DNA of 37,993 nt. Source: a virus. Made by a program: the position numbers and the translations under genes. The notes below the pieces were generated by a model. That model was not told the DNA's origin. It did no database searches and worked only from the letters and a program-made list of their open reading frames with translations. Location of the stretch: positions 1 through 37,993 of the IMG/VR virus record IMGVR_UViG_3300006101_000027; one strand, 5' to 3'. This document shows, one piece after another, positions 8,041-16,900 of the stretch (positions are counted from its first letter, which is position 1; every line of letters starts with the position of its first letter).

Positions 8041-8346
8041 ATGGTTTTGTTAGCAAAGAAAGAACTAGGCGGCGCTGCCGGCTACGTTTGGGACAAAGTT
8101 GGTGACGAGGGTGCTTTAGAAATTCACCCACGACTTGCTCAAGAACTCCTCTCAATTCCCGGAGAACTTTTTTACGTTGTCGAAAAGGCAGTAAATAAAG
8201 TTGAAGAAGTATTTACGGAAGTGGTCGAAAAGGCCCCCGTTAAGAAGACGGCACCCAAGGCACCTGTCGTTGAAGAAAAGGTCGGAGACGACCTCTCAGA
8301 CGCCTTACAAACAGCATCATCAACCAAGCGACGCACGAAGGAATAG
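8041..8346 (+). CDS. small hypothetical head protein with charged tail
   Basis: The product is 101 residues from the ATG at 8041; an upstream ATG at 8014 lies within the hairpin stem and is unlikely. AAAGG precedes the chosen start. Residues 1-60 look folded (GALEIHPRLAQELLSIPGELFYVV); residues 60-101 are low-complexity and rich in Val, Glu, Lys and Pro, ending SSTKRRTKE. It sits between capsid and head-tail connector. Small proteins here are often head-tail joining or capsid-associated, but I cannot assign a function. Confidence 0.7.
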   Translation: MVLLAKKELGGAAGYVWDKVGDEGALEIHPRLAQELLSIPGELFYVVEKAVNKVEEVFTEVVEKAPVKKTAPKAPVVEEKVGDDLSDALQTASSTKRRTKE

Positions 8347-8352
8347 GTCATC

Positions 8353-9039
8353 ATGGCAAATAACGGGTCACAATATTCGGACCCCGTTGCTCTTGCCACG
8401 GTAGCCGATTTCTCAAAGCGTTACCCAGAGTTGGTGGTTGATTTAGACCCAACGACTATTGCAGATATTCTTGTTGAAGCCACGGCTCACCTTGAAGATA
8501 TTACTGGTCGTCGTCTGGCTCCATTTACGGGCCACATTTATCAAGACCGTCTCTTTGGAATCGACCCCGTAGAGTACGGCAATAACGCAGACATGCCTAT
8601 GGACATTTATGGTTCATTGGGTATGTCACAGGCTATTGCCCTTGGTGCTTCAACACTTGTTCGCCACTTTTGGCTTGACCAGTGCGCACCGGCATACCCT
8701 GAACTATGGACATACAACATTCAGTCCATGAAGATTTTTCGCACATACGGTGACTACCAGCCCATTGACTTTCTTCACGGCGGCGTTCGCGGCCCTGACG
8801 TTACTGACGGGCACGTATGGATTCGCTTGGGAACTTTTGCTCCCGAGGGAAGCCGTATTGAAGTCATCTATGACGGCGGCTACACAAACGGCATTCCGGC
8901 ATCACTTCGACGCGCCTGCCTTTTCCAAGCCGCCAAATTCATCATGCTCGAGTTTGAACCACAGACTCGTCGAGAGATGAACCTTGATGAAATTGAAAAG
9001 CAAATTGACAAGTTGATTGGCCCCTGGGTCCGCGGCTAA
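8353..9039 (+). CDS. head-tail connector/adaptor protein
   Basis: The product is 228 residues. The N-terminal part (VALATVADFSKRYPEL, TTIADILVEATAHLEDITGRRLAPF) has the pattern of helical head-completion adaptors such as HK97 gp6 and SPP1 gp15: a helical bundle in which a segment around [AS]xxxIExxTGR[RK] is common. The C-terminal part (IRLGTFAPEGSRIEVIYDGGYT, then helices with IPASLRRACLFQAAKFIMLEFE) also fits this family, where the phrase YxGGY...IPxxLxxA is typical. It would dock onto the portal ring and close the head after packaging. Its stop overlaps the next start (TAATG). Confidence 0.75.
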   Translation: MANNGSQYSDPVALATVADFSKRYPELVVDLDPTTIADILVEATAHLEDITGRRLAPFTGHIYQDRLFGIDPVEYGNNADMPMDIYGSLGMSQAIALGASTLVRHFWLDQCAPAYPELWTYNIQSMKIFRTYGDYQPIDFLHGGVRGPDVTDGHVWIRLGTFAPEGSRIEVIYDGGYTNGIPASLRRACLFQAAKFIMLEFEPQTRREMNLDEIEKQIDKLIGPWVRG

Positions 9040-9839
9040 TGACTGTTGGCGCAAGAGCAAATGGTCAAAAGGGCGCATTTGGCGGCTCAGCCCCAAAGAA
9101 ACTTCAGTACGGAAACGCAAACGCATCTAAAGTTGCTGAAACGGCTTTTCGTGAAGTTGCTGCTCGTTTAGAACTTATCAAGATTCACCTTGAAGACCCA
9201 GAGCCCGCATTTAACGCAATGGCGGCTGAGTTCGGTTTGATGGAAGCAGACCGCTTTCTTCACGATGGTTATTCCAGCACATTTGGTGGAAAAGTTTGGC
9301 AGCCAACTGACAAGAAAACTATTGCTAAAAGAAAATCTGAGGGTGGAAACCCTCAAGACCAGACTCTTTTAAACTTTGGTTATCTCGCTCGAGCCGCCTC
9401 TAACCCAGAGTTGAGTTACGTTGGCAACAAAGCAGTCAAACTTATAATTGACCCGCGCCGAGAAGGCGGAAACGAAAAGTATAGCCGTGGCAAAAACTAC
9501 GGCGTTTTTGCGCAACTTGGTATGGGCAATAATCCTCGACGTCCCTTTGTTGAGATGACACCTAAGTTTGTAAAAATGGCAAATGAAATTCTTCGGTTTT
9601 ACGTTCTTTACGGAACCGCAGAAGAAATCAAAAAAGAACAAATTAAAGTTCCTTCAAACTCTTGGCTTATGCAGTCAACCAAAGAAGATTTGCGCAAATT
9701 TGAAAAGCGAATGGAACGCAAAAAGGCTGGCATGATGCCATTTGGCGCAAGTCACATCATTCAGCAAGAAGGCGTTAAGCCCTACAAGCGCCAAACAACA
9801 ACAGTTGGCGGCAAATCACTTGGTAAGAGGGGCTCCTAA
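9039..9839 (+). CDS. tail completion/virion morphogenesis-like protein
   Basis: The product is 266 residues. The central part resembles the phage virion morphogenesis family (P2 gpS/Mu gpG type) and the related HK97 gp10 group: GGKVWQPTDKKTIAKRKSEGG followed by LLNFGYLARA, then YGVFAQLGMGNNPRRPFVEMT, matching the family pattern of W-x-P-L, G-x-L, then an HQFG-like segment and PRRPFL. These proteins sit at the head-tail interface or on the tail tube end. The flanks (1-30 and 220-266) are basic extensions. It is coupled on both sides (TAATG overlaps) to connector and tail-terminator-like genes. Confidence 0.7.
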   Translation: MTVGARANGQKGAFGGSAPKKLQYGNANASKVAETAFREVAARLELIKIHLEDPEPAFNAMAAEFGLMEADRFLHDGYSSTFGGKVWQPTDKKTIAKRKSEGGNPQDQTLLNFGYLARAASNPELSYVGNKAVKLIIDPRREGGNEKYSRGKNYGVFAQLGMGNNPRRPFVEMTPKFVKMANEILRFYVLYGTAEEIKKEQIKVPSNSWLMQSTKEDLRKFEKRMERKKAGMMPFGASHIIQQEGVKPYKRQTTTVGGKSLGKRGS

Positions 9840-10474
9840 TGGCTACAAAGCAATGGTGGACCGAATGGTCAACGCAGGACATTGGCGATGCCTTTGGCCC
9901 TGTATACGGTGGTCACACAGTTCAAGAAGCGTTTTATAACACTCTTCAAACTTGGCTCCCCACATACATTGCTGAATTCAACCGCGCACTTGGTAGCAAC
10001 GTTTTGATGGTGCCTTTTGAGTACCGTCACCGTCCCGAGTATCGCACGCTTCCCAAGAATTCCTCGGCGGCTATTTTAGTTACCGTTCCCGGAACCGCTG
10101 GTCAACCAGAAATTTTTCAGAACAATGTTCGTGCGCATTTTCACGTTGACGTAATGGTCTACATTTACGGTTCAATTGACTGGCAAGAAACAGAGGCGCT
10201 TACGCAGGCTTATGCCGCGTGCCTCCGAACTTGCATGGTTCAAAATCGCGCACTTGGCGGTATTGCTGAAACAACCATTTGGCTGGGCGAAGAATACCTT
10301 GAAGGTGAGCACAGTTCTACTCGAACAACCGGTGTATCGCACATTCGTTTTCTTGTTACCATTGCCAACGTAATGAACATCTACGGTGGCGTTGCAACTC
10401 CATCAGTTGCTGCTCCGGCAGCCGTGCCAGTGTCTCAGACCAAAAATATCACTGTGCAGAAAGAATCGCTATGA
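9839..10474 (+). CDS. probable tail terminator or neck protein
   Basis: The product is 211 residues, placed between the tail completion protein and the sheath, where myophages encode the tail terminator that caps the tube and sheath. The pattern (aromatic N-terminal helix QEAFYNTLQTWLPTYIAEFNR, beta strands around AAILVTVPG and RAHFHVDVMVYIYG, a helix with LTQAYAACLRTCMV, and a final strand THIRFLVTIAN-like) fits the small alpha/beta fold of the gpU-type terminators. The last 30 residues are Ala/Val/Pro-rich and probably flexible. The role is assigned by position and fold pattern, not by a diagnostic motif. Confidence 0.6.
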   Translation: MATKQWWTEWSTQDIGDAFGPVYGGHTVQEAFYNTLQTWLPTYIAEFNRALGSNVLMVPFEYRHRPEYRTLPKNSSAAILVTVPGTAGQPEIFQNNVRAHFHVDVMVYIYGSIDWQETEALTQAYAACLRTCMVQNRALGGIAETTIWLGEEYLEGEHSSTRTTGVSHIRFLVTIANVMNIYGGVATPSVAAPAAVPVSQTKNITVQKESL

Positions 10475-10728
10475 ATCAAATCACAATTCTTATCCAGTCG
10501 GACTATGTAGTTTATGACGACTTGGGGCAACCAATGGCGCAGGGAGAAATCCATGTGGTCAACGACACGCCGGTTATTGAGGACCTTATCTCAAATGGTC
10601 ACGCCAGCCTAGTTCCCGATGTAACGCCTCCGGTCGTTGCAGAAGAAGTAGCGCCAAAGGCCGCAACACAAACCAAAAATTCTAAGAATCAGGAAACTGT
10701 TTCTACTAGCCCAACAGGAGAAATCTAA
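10471..10728 (+). CDS. 85-residue hypothetical protein before the sheath gene
   Basis: The start overlaps the previous stop (ATGA) and the stop overlaps the sheath ATG (TAATG), so it is embedded in a coupled series. Residues 1-48 look folded with beta strands (ITILIQSDYVVYDDLGQPMAQ, TPVIEDLISNGHASLV); residues 50-85 are Pro/Ala/Lys/Thr-rich and disordered. The pattern of a short folded head plus charged tail recalls the small gene after the capsid (8041-8346), though I see no clear sequence identity. Function unknown. Confidence 0.65.
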   Translation: MNQITILIQSDYVVYDDLGQPMAQGEIHVVNDTPVIEDLISNGHASLVPDVTPPVVAEEVAPKAATQTKNSKNQETVSTSPTGEI

Positions 10729-12494
10729 TGGCTCAAGCCCCCGGTGTTAATATCACGGTGACAAGCAACACATCCAATGTCTCAGTCCAGAACCCTACGG
10801 GTACCTGGTTTGCGCTTGGAGTCGCTGCGGGTCCCGCAAACATCCCAGTTCCAATTCAGTCAATGAATGACTTCAACTCTGTTTTTGGTCAAATTGTTAA
10901 CGGTCAAATTACTGGTCGTTACTCATTGCCCAACATGAACAGCACGGCTCTTTACGACGCCCTTGATGTGTACTTCCGCGAAGGTGGTATGCAGGCATTT
11001 GTGGTGCGCGTTCAGCCCGCATCAACCGGTGTTGCCGCCACATCTGGCTCCGCTGGTGGCGTTTGGACTCTTACCGCTGGCGGTAAGGGCACATGGGCCA
11101 ACTCCTCGGGCGCATCTGCGGCTGGTGTTATCCTTACCGTAAACTTTATTTCGGCTGGTAACTACAGCGCAACCATTGCCTATAACGGTGTTACCAACGC
11201 TTCGATTACTGGTCTTTCGAGCGACACTGATGTTATCAACTGGGTGAACTCGCTGCCCTTGTATCAGGGCCTTGTGACCGCTTCTGCCGTTACCCCCAAC
11301 CCCGCTACCGTCACAGCAGCCTCGGCTACTGGTGGCGTGGTTACATACACCGCTGTCAACTCTTTCTCCGCTGGTCAGACAGTTACTATTGCTGGTCTTT
11401 CAACTGCGGCATTCAACCTTTCAAACGTTGTAATTGCAACCGCTAGCGGCACTCAGTTCACAGTGACCAACGCTGCAACTGGTACTGCTGTCACCGGCGC
11501 CTCGGCTACCGCTACGCTGATTTCTTCACTGCCCACAACCACTGTTACGCCTTTGACCGTGTACATGACTGGTGGCACTGACGTTGCAGTTGCAGACACT
11601 GACGTTACAGCCGCGCTTGCTTCGATTACTGAAGCGTATGGTCCCGGCCAGGTTTCGTACCCCGGCAACACAAACGCTGCCATGTACGTTAGCCTTGCTA
11701 ACCACGCTGCAAATAACAACCGCGTTGCCCTCTTGGATGCCCCTAACTCGGCTACAGCCGCCACACTGGTTTCGACAGTTACAACATTCCAAACAAACGT
11801 TGCCGTGGTTGACCCTTCATACGCCGCTTTCTTTGGTCCTTGGCTTTTGACCCCTGGCACGGTAAACACCAACCCTTCGACAACCAACCCATATGCGTTT
11901 ACGCGCACAGTTGCTCCAGTTGCCTTGGCCGCTGCCAAGATTGCTCAGAATGACGCCGGACACGATGCCAACGTTCCTGCTGCTGGCATTACGGGCGGAA
12001 ACGCCACTTACGTGACTGGCCTTACGCAGTTGTACGGTTCGTCTGACCGCGCAACACTCAATGCCGCTGGCGTCAACGTTATCCGTAACGTGGCAAACGT
12101 TGGCACAATTTGCATCTACGGATTCCGTTCTGCTGCTGTGAACCCCGCTTGGATTTACTTCAACAACGTTCGTTTCCGTATGCAGGTTGTTTCGCAGTTT
12201 GACGCCATTGCCGAAGGATTCGTCTTTCAGGAAATTGACGCCAAGGGCCAATTGTTTGGCAAGTTGGCCGGTGCGCTTGGCGCTCAATGCCAGGCTTATT
12301 GGTTGCGCGGAAGCCTTTATGGCGCCACCGCTGGTTCGGCATACGTTGTGAACACTGGTCCTACGGTCAACACTCCCGCCACAATTCAGGCCGGTCAGGT
12401 CAATGCAGTTGTTAGCCTCAAAATGTCACCCTTTGGTGAATTCGTTAACATCAGCATTGTTAAGTACGCCGTCACTGCAACGCTTCCTCAATAA
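10728..12494 (+). CDS. contractile tail sheath protein
   Basis: The sheath protein polymerises around the tail tube and contracts to drive it through the host envelope; its presence defines the virus as a myovirus. The 588-residue product starts APGVNITV and has SMNDFNSVFGQ and ALYDALDVYFREGGMQAFVVRV, the usual sheath N-terminal pattern (a field of the type F...G, then an FF-x-N-GG-x-x-x-[WY]-V-V-R-like motif). The C-terminal domain (RNVANVGTICIYGFRSAA, FQEIDAKGQLFGKLAGALGAQCQAYWLRGSL, SPFGEFVNISIVKY) fits the conserved sheath core. Residues about 185-266 are an inserted beta-sandwich module that recurs in a baseplate protein (32885-33105). Confidence 0.9.
   Translation: MAQAPGVNITVTSNTSNVSVQNPTGTWFALGVAAGPANIPVPIQSMNDFNSVFGQIVNGQITGRYSLPNMNSTALYDALDVYFREGGMQAFVVRVQPASTGVAATSGSAGGVWTLTAGGKGTWANSSGASAAGVILTVNFISAGNYSATIAYNGVTNASITGLSSDTDVINWVNSLPLYQGLVTASAVTPNPATVTAASATGGVVTYTAVNSFSAGQTVTIAGLSTAAFNLSNVVIATASGTQFTVTNAATGTAVTGASATATLISSLPTTTVTPLTVYMTGGTDVAVADTDVTAALASITEAYGPGQVSYPGNTNAAMYVSLANHAANNNRVALLDAPNSATAATLVSTVTTFQTNVAVVDPSYAAFFGPWLLTPGTVNTNPSTTNPYAFTRTVAPVALAAAKIAQNDAGHDANVPAAGITGGNATYVTGLTQLYGSSDRATLNAAGVNVIRNVANVGTICIYGFRSAAVNPAWIYFNNVRFRMQVVSQFDAIAEGFVFQEIDAKGQLFGKLAGALGAQCQAYWLRGSLYGATAGSAYVVNTGPTVNTPATIQAGQVNAVVSLKMSPFGEFVNISIVKYAVTATLPQ
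11290..11520 (+). repeat. dispersed beta-module, copy 1 (in sheath)
   Basis: This encodes SAGQTVTIAGLSTAAFNL, then about 16 residues later TQFTVTNAATGTAVTG. The same order with close sequence appears at 32885-33105 in a baseplate protein (SAGSVVSIAGLATSAFNL, TQFTVTNSATGTAVTG). Similarity is visible at DNA level too, but with many third-position differences, so the copies are not recent. Confidence 0.75.
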
Positions 12495-12520
12495 CTAGAA
12501 CTAGACACTAAGGAAAACAC

Positions 12521-13090
12521 ATGTCAACAACGTACAATAATACAGGTACCCCAACGTATTTCGGTTCAGAACAACAGTTTCTTGTATCGCTTACAATTCT
12601 GGCAAAACCTCTCGGCGTCACTCTTGCAAGCATTTTGGCCGGAAACACCCCTGTCACTTTCGACAAGTTCAGCGGCGGCGATGTTCAGAGCACAATCAAC
12701 AAGCACCGTCCTGGTGGCATGGGTCCAGAGATTTCGTTCTTGGCGTTGCCTACTTACTCGGACGTTACCATCACTAAGGCGTGGAACACGTCAATTGACA
12801 ACCTTATTTGGTCTGACCTAACGCAACTGATTGGTAACTCTATTGTTGCTGTTACCGTTCAGCCTTTGGACGACGGTGGTAACGCATGGGGTTCTGGTAC
12901 GGTTTACACCGGACGTCTCAACAAGGCCATGCCTGGTGGCACCGACTCAAACAGCAACAGCGTTCGTATGCTTGAGGTTGGTCTTTCGGTTGAAACCGTT
13001 GCTCTTACTTCTGCTTCGGCCACCACGGCCACAAGCCAGCCTAGCACTTCAATGGGTACATCGCTTTGGGGCACAACAGCCGTTATCTAA
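12521..13090 (+). CDS. tail tube protein
   Basis: The 189-residue product directly follows the sheath gene and precedes the chaperone pair, the standard place for the tube protein that stacks into the inner tail tube. It has features typical of tube proteins: mostly beta strands (VTFDKFSGGDVQSTINKHRPGGMG, SDVTITKAWN), a central helix (DNLIWSDLTQLIGNS) and a strand with VTVQPLDDGG. AAGGA lies eight bases before the ATG. The C-terminal 25 residues are Ser/Thr/Ala-rich. Identity of the tube rests on order plus the KxRPGGMG-type phrase that is common in myophage tubes. Confidence 0.85.
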   Translation: MSTTYNNTGTPTYFGSEQQFLVSLTILAKPLGVTLASILAGNTPVTFDKFSGGDVQSTINKHRPGGMGPEISFLALPTYSDVTITKAWNTSIDNLIWSDLTQLIGNSIVAVTVQPLDDGGNAWGSGTVYTGRLNKAMPGGTDSNSNSVRMLEVGLSVETVALTSASATTATSQPSTSMGTSLWGTTAVI

Positions 13091-13128
13091 TCTGATAACA
13101 TACTAACAAAATAAAACCTGGAGGAAAC

Positions 13129-13674
13129 ATGGTTGATTTTAAAATCGAGGGGCAGGACGAAATTCTAGTGACAGGCGGGGAAGTTGCCGACCAATTGGTT
13201 GAGACAACTCCCCTCTTGTCATTGAAGAAGCGTCGCGAACAAATTGTCAATGACTTGTACATTGACATTAAGGTTCCCCGCTGGGACAATCCCGAACTTT
13301 ACTTGCGCTTCAAGCCGGTCTCTGCTACAAAGTTGGGGCACACCATTGAGAAGTATCAAGCAAAGGCTAAAGCCGACAAGAACACAGACTGGTCATTTTT
13401 GGCTAACGCTGAGATGCTTCTTGACGCTTGTATTGGCGTATACGCCGTGATGAATGGCGACAAGGACAATAAATTGTCCTTGCGTCCCAACGAGCCACAC
13501 AGCCCCTGGACCCGCTTTGACGAGGTTATGGCTGACGCTCTTGGCATCGAGGCCGCACGCGCAACTGATGTTGTAGTTGCTACCTTTTTTGCAGAGGGCG
13601 ACTTGATTGAAACAGCCAATCGTCTGTTCCGTTGGAGCAACATTGCCAACAACGAGGCTGACGAAACTTTCTAA
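13129..13674 (+). CDS. tail assembly chaperone, short form (gpG-like)
   Basis: The product is 181 residues with a strong ribosome binding site (GGAGGA). It sits between tail tube and tape measure, where tailed phages encode assembly chaperones that bind the tape measure and recruit tube subunits. The sequence (LKKRREQIVNDLYIDIKVPRWDNPELYLRFKP, then a helical C-terminal part ANRLFRWSNIANNEADETF) fits the actinophage-type chaperone. In this family a longer form is made by ribosomal frameshifting near the end of the gene, and a reading frame without its own ribosome binding site does continue in the -1 frame (13671-13898). Confidence 0.8.
   Translation: MVDFKIEGQDEILVTGGEVADQLVETTPLLSLKKRREQIVNDLYIDIKVPRWDNPELYLRFKPVSATKLGHTIEKYQAKAKADKNTDWSFLANAEMLLDACIGVYAVMNGDKDNKLSLRPNEPHSPWTRFDEVMADALGIEAARATDVVVATFFAEGDLIETANRLFRWSNIANNEADETF
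13662..13674 (+). other. probable -1 programmed frameshift site
   Basis: The zero frame ends GAA ACT TTC TAA. The -1 frame has a stop at 13659-13661 and is then open to 13898, so the shift must take place between 13662 and the zero-frame stop. The sequence AAACTTTC lets tRNA-Phe re-pair perfectly from TTC to TTT when it slips back one base, with the stop codon in the A site giving a pause. It is not a perfect X-XXY-YYZ heptamer, because the preceding Thr codon would re-pair badly with AAC. Confidence 0.55.
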
Positions 13675-13898
13675 AAGCCCTGAGCGAAGACCCCTACGTT
13701 GAAGCCGCGGGGTATGCCGTTTACCTAGGCATGGAGTCAACAACTCTACTGAGCCAGGGCCCTGAAGATTATTTGATTAGCATGGCGGTAATCCAAAGTG
13801 CAATCAAATTAAAGAATTCAGAAAAAATCGAAGAAATCAAAGTTCTTGCTGAACTTATTGGCTACGAAGTTGCAAAAACAATAGCCAAGATTTTCTAA
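13671..13898 (+). CDS. tail assembly chaperone frameshift extension (gpT-like)
   Basis: This 75-codon segment lies in the -1 frame relative to 13129-13674. It reads LKALSEDPYVEAAGYAVYLG, then MESTTLLSQGPEDYLISMAVIQ, and ends with a charged helix and IGYEVAKTIAKIF. An ATG at 13731 is available, but nothing like a ribosome binding site precedes it, which favours production as a fusion of about 256 residues with the upstream gene. Fusions of this type with a helical C-terminal extension are the rule for tail assembly chaperones. It ends 40 bases before an intrinsic terminator. Confidence 0.7.
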   Translation, partial: LKALSEDPYVEAAGYAVYLGMESTTLLSQGPEDYLISMAVIQSAIKLKNSEKIEEIKVLAELIGYEVAKTIAKIF

Positions 13899-13937
13899 CT
13901 ACTAACCCCGCTTACTAACCAATTCGAGCGGCAGGAT

Positions 13938-13970
13938 GGCCGCTACCTCTTCGGGGGTAGCGGTTTTCTT
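13938..13970 (+). terminator. intrinsic (Rho-independent) terminator before the tape measure gene
   Basis: CCGCTACC (13940-13947) pairs with GGTAGCGG (13956-13963) around TCTTCGGG and is followed directly by TTTTCTTGTTT. Two G-U pairs can extend the stem at its base. This is a classic terminator shape. It lies only 17 bases before the chosen tape-measure start and would reduce transcription from the abundant sheath/tube/chaperone genes into the tape measure gene. Confidence 0.8.
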
Positions 13971-13986
13971 GTTTATAAGGTCAACT

Positions 13987-16900
13987 ATGAATGAACAACT
14001 TAGTTTTAATCTAGACGTACAGACGGGTGATGCCGTCAAGAACGTTGACGCCCTTCAGGTGTCGATAGATGACCTTACAAAGGTAATGGGCGATAACGTC
14101 AAGACAGGCGGCAAACTTGTCAAGACGATGGCGGACAACTCAAAGCAGACCAGTGTTCTAACTAAAGAACTGACTGACCTTATCAGGGTTATGAATGAGT
14201 CTGCTAAGGCCACCGAAGACAACACGGCTGCCACAATGCTTGGTGCCGAGGAGACCGAAAAAGCCACCGGCGCAATGAAGGCAGAAATTGCTGAGTTGCG
14301 TTTGCTTGTTACTTCTTTGAAGGAGGCCGCTTCTGCAACTCGAGAAGCCGCTGTCGCTGATGAAGAAATGGCAACGGCCAGCAAAGCCGCTACCGGTGAA
14401 AAAGCAAAAACAACGAGCATTCTTTCCAAGATTAGCAGCCTAGGAACTCCCGAATTTCTCAAGGCGGCAACTTGGAGCACATTGGCTGTGGGCGGCGTTG
14501 CTTACGAAGCAATTAAAAATTACACTCAGTTTAATGCTGCGTTAACGCAATCCATTACACAAGCCGGGCGAGCGCCAGGAAGCCTCCCCTTCTTAACCAA
14601 TGAAGCCGTCAACATTGCCAAAAACACTGGTATACACCTTACTGACGTAGCCAACATTCTTTACCGTGTTTCCTCCGCCACGGCGAGTTGGAACGGTGGG
14701 CTGGGCGCCACTAATAAGCAATTGGGGCAAATGGCTTCACAGGTTGCAAACCTGAACGTTCTTGGCGGCGTGGCCGGCGGCGCCCCTTCAGAACAATCTG
14801 CTCGAGTTATTGGCGCTATTATGAACGCCAACCTTCAGGGGATTGGTACCGACCCAAAAAAGGCTGCTGCCTGGGTTAACGCTGCTGTTGGTGGTGGTGA
14901 CATTAAGCAGTCGGAATTTATTTCCGCTATGGGCCGAGGGTTGCTTGCCTCGTTGTCTGCTCACAATATTTCAGCATCAAGTGGTGCTTCATTTGTAGAC
15001 CTTTTGACCACGTTGGGTACCCCTGGTTCTACTGCTGGTCAGTATGCTAAAACCGCCCTTACGCTTATGACCGCGCCCAGTGCGCAGGGTTCTGCCGCTA
15101 TGTCAATGATTGGCGTTAGCACCGGCCAGTTAGGTGCGTTGCTTTCGGGCAAGGGCGGAATTACCGCTGCCGCCGAATACTTGCACCAGGCTTTGCAACG
15201 CTTCAACCCATCTGCGTTCAAGGAAACAACTACCACAAAAGACGCGCAGGGAAAAAGCGTTGTTCTAACCGGTGCGGCTGCCGCTCGAGCCCAAATTGAA
15301 AAATGGGCAACCGGAACAATTCCGCAAAAAGTTTTGGACGAATGGACCGCTGGAAAACTTGGTTCAATGTCTGCCGCTGCTTTGGGCACCACAACCTCTG
15401 GTGCCAATGGAACAGCCGTTAGCGGTGCTCAATGGTTGAATACCCTTCAAAACCTTATCGTTACAAAAGCGTACGGTGGTTCGCGCAGTTCAGCAACCAT
15501 TGACGCCCTTATTATGCACCCAGGTGAAATTGCGGGTATTCAAGCGTACATTGACCGAAATTCAACGGAAAAGAAATTAAATCAAGACCTTGCTATTGCC
15601 AATGCCACTCCACAAGCCCAGTTCCGTCGCATGGAACAAACTTTTATGGGTCAAATGGTCAAGTTGGGTCAAGAAATTACGCCTACCGCTATTAAATTAA
15701 GCAAGGTTTTATTGGGCGTTGTAGACGGACTTCTTAAAATGAAGTTTGTTCTTGTACCATTGGTTACCGCAATTGGCATTATGGGTGCCTCTGCTTTAGT
15801 TATTAAGGGTGCTGGCGTTCTTCAAGGCGGTATGCGTGTTTTTGGTGCCGGTGCCGGTGCCCTCAGCCGACTCTATGGCCGCATTGCTGGCCCCGCTGAA
15901 GAAGGCATTGCTCGAACCGGTCCTGCAAAGTTTTTTGAATCGCTTAGTCGCGGTACTGGTATGTTTGCTTCATTGCAAACGCCTGCCGACAAAATGAATA
16001 TGGCTGCCGACAAAATGCTCGAGGCCGCTGGAATTAGCAAAAGTGTTGGCGGCGGCGGTGGCGGAAACCTCTTTAAGAAGTTGTTCAAACGAGGGGAAAC
16101 CACCGCTCTTTCTGATGCTGAAAAAGCGGTTGTGGGCAAGGGCGAATCTGCACTTGCTGGCGATGCCGCTGGTTTTGTAGCAAAGGAAGCCCTGCCTGTT
16201 GCGGAAAAAGTTGGTGGCGGACTTCTTTCTCGATTTGCTGGTGCTGGTCTTGGCGACCTTGTTGGCGGCGTGGTTGGCGGCCCAGTGGGCGCAGTTGTCA
16301 TGGCAACTGTTGGGCCTATGCTCATGCCATACATTGCCAAGGGTATTGGTTCTGCGGTTGGAGGCATTGGCCATCTTTTTGGTTCTTTGTTTAGCAGCAG
16401 CACCCCAAAAACCCCAGCGCCAAAGCCAATCTCTGTTGCGGGTGTTATGACCGGGCGGGCCGATTTGAGGTCTGAAATCCTTGTTGCACAAGCGCAAAAT
16501 CAAGGTATTGCTGCAAAGATTGCAGCGGGCACCGCCACGTCGGCAGACTACGCTTCGTTCTATACCAATACAGGCAACATCAGAAACTGGCAACAACAAG
16601 ACAAGTTGTTTGGCAACATGAGTGATGCGGCAAGTGCAAAAAAAGCACAATTGGCGAACCTTGCAACTTACAAAAGTTTGACAACGGAACAAGGCGCTTT
16701 AGGAAAATTTGTTGCAGCAATTAAAGGCGACCCAAATTTGCAGTATGGTAACAACGAAACAATGAAGCAATTTCTTGCGCAAAATCCAGATGCAATGGCA
16801 GGGTTGCCAAAAAATGCTCAAGCCGCGTTTGCAAAAATTATGAACAATTCAAGTTTGACCGGTGCGCAAAAAACCGCTCAAATTGCTGCGCTAACGCAAT

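Noticed and set aside
13936-13986. Upstream in-frame ATG for the tape measure protein
   Set aside because: The 17 extra codons would lie on an intrinsic terminator hairpin, and the only GGCAGG directly abuts the ATG. The ATG at 13987 has properly spaced AAGGT.
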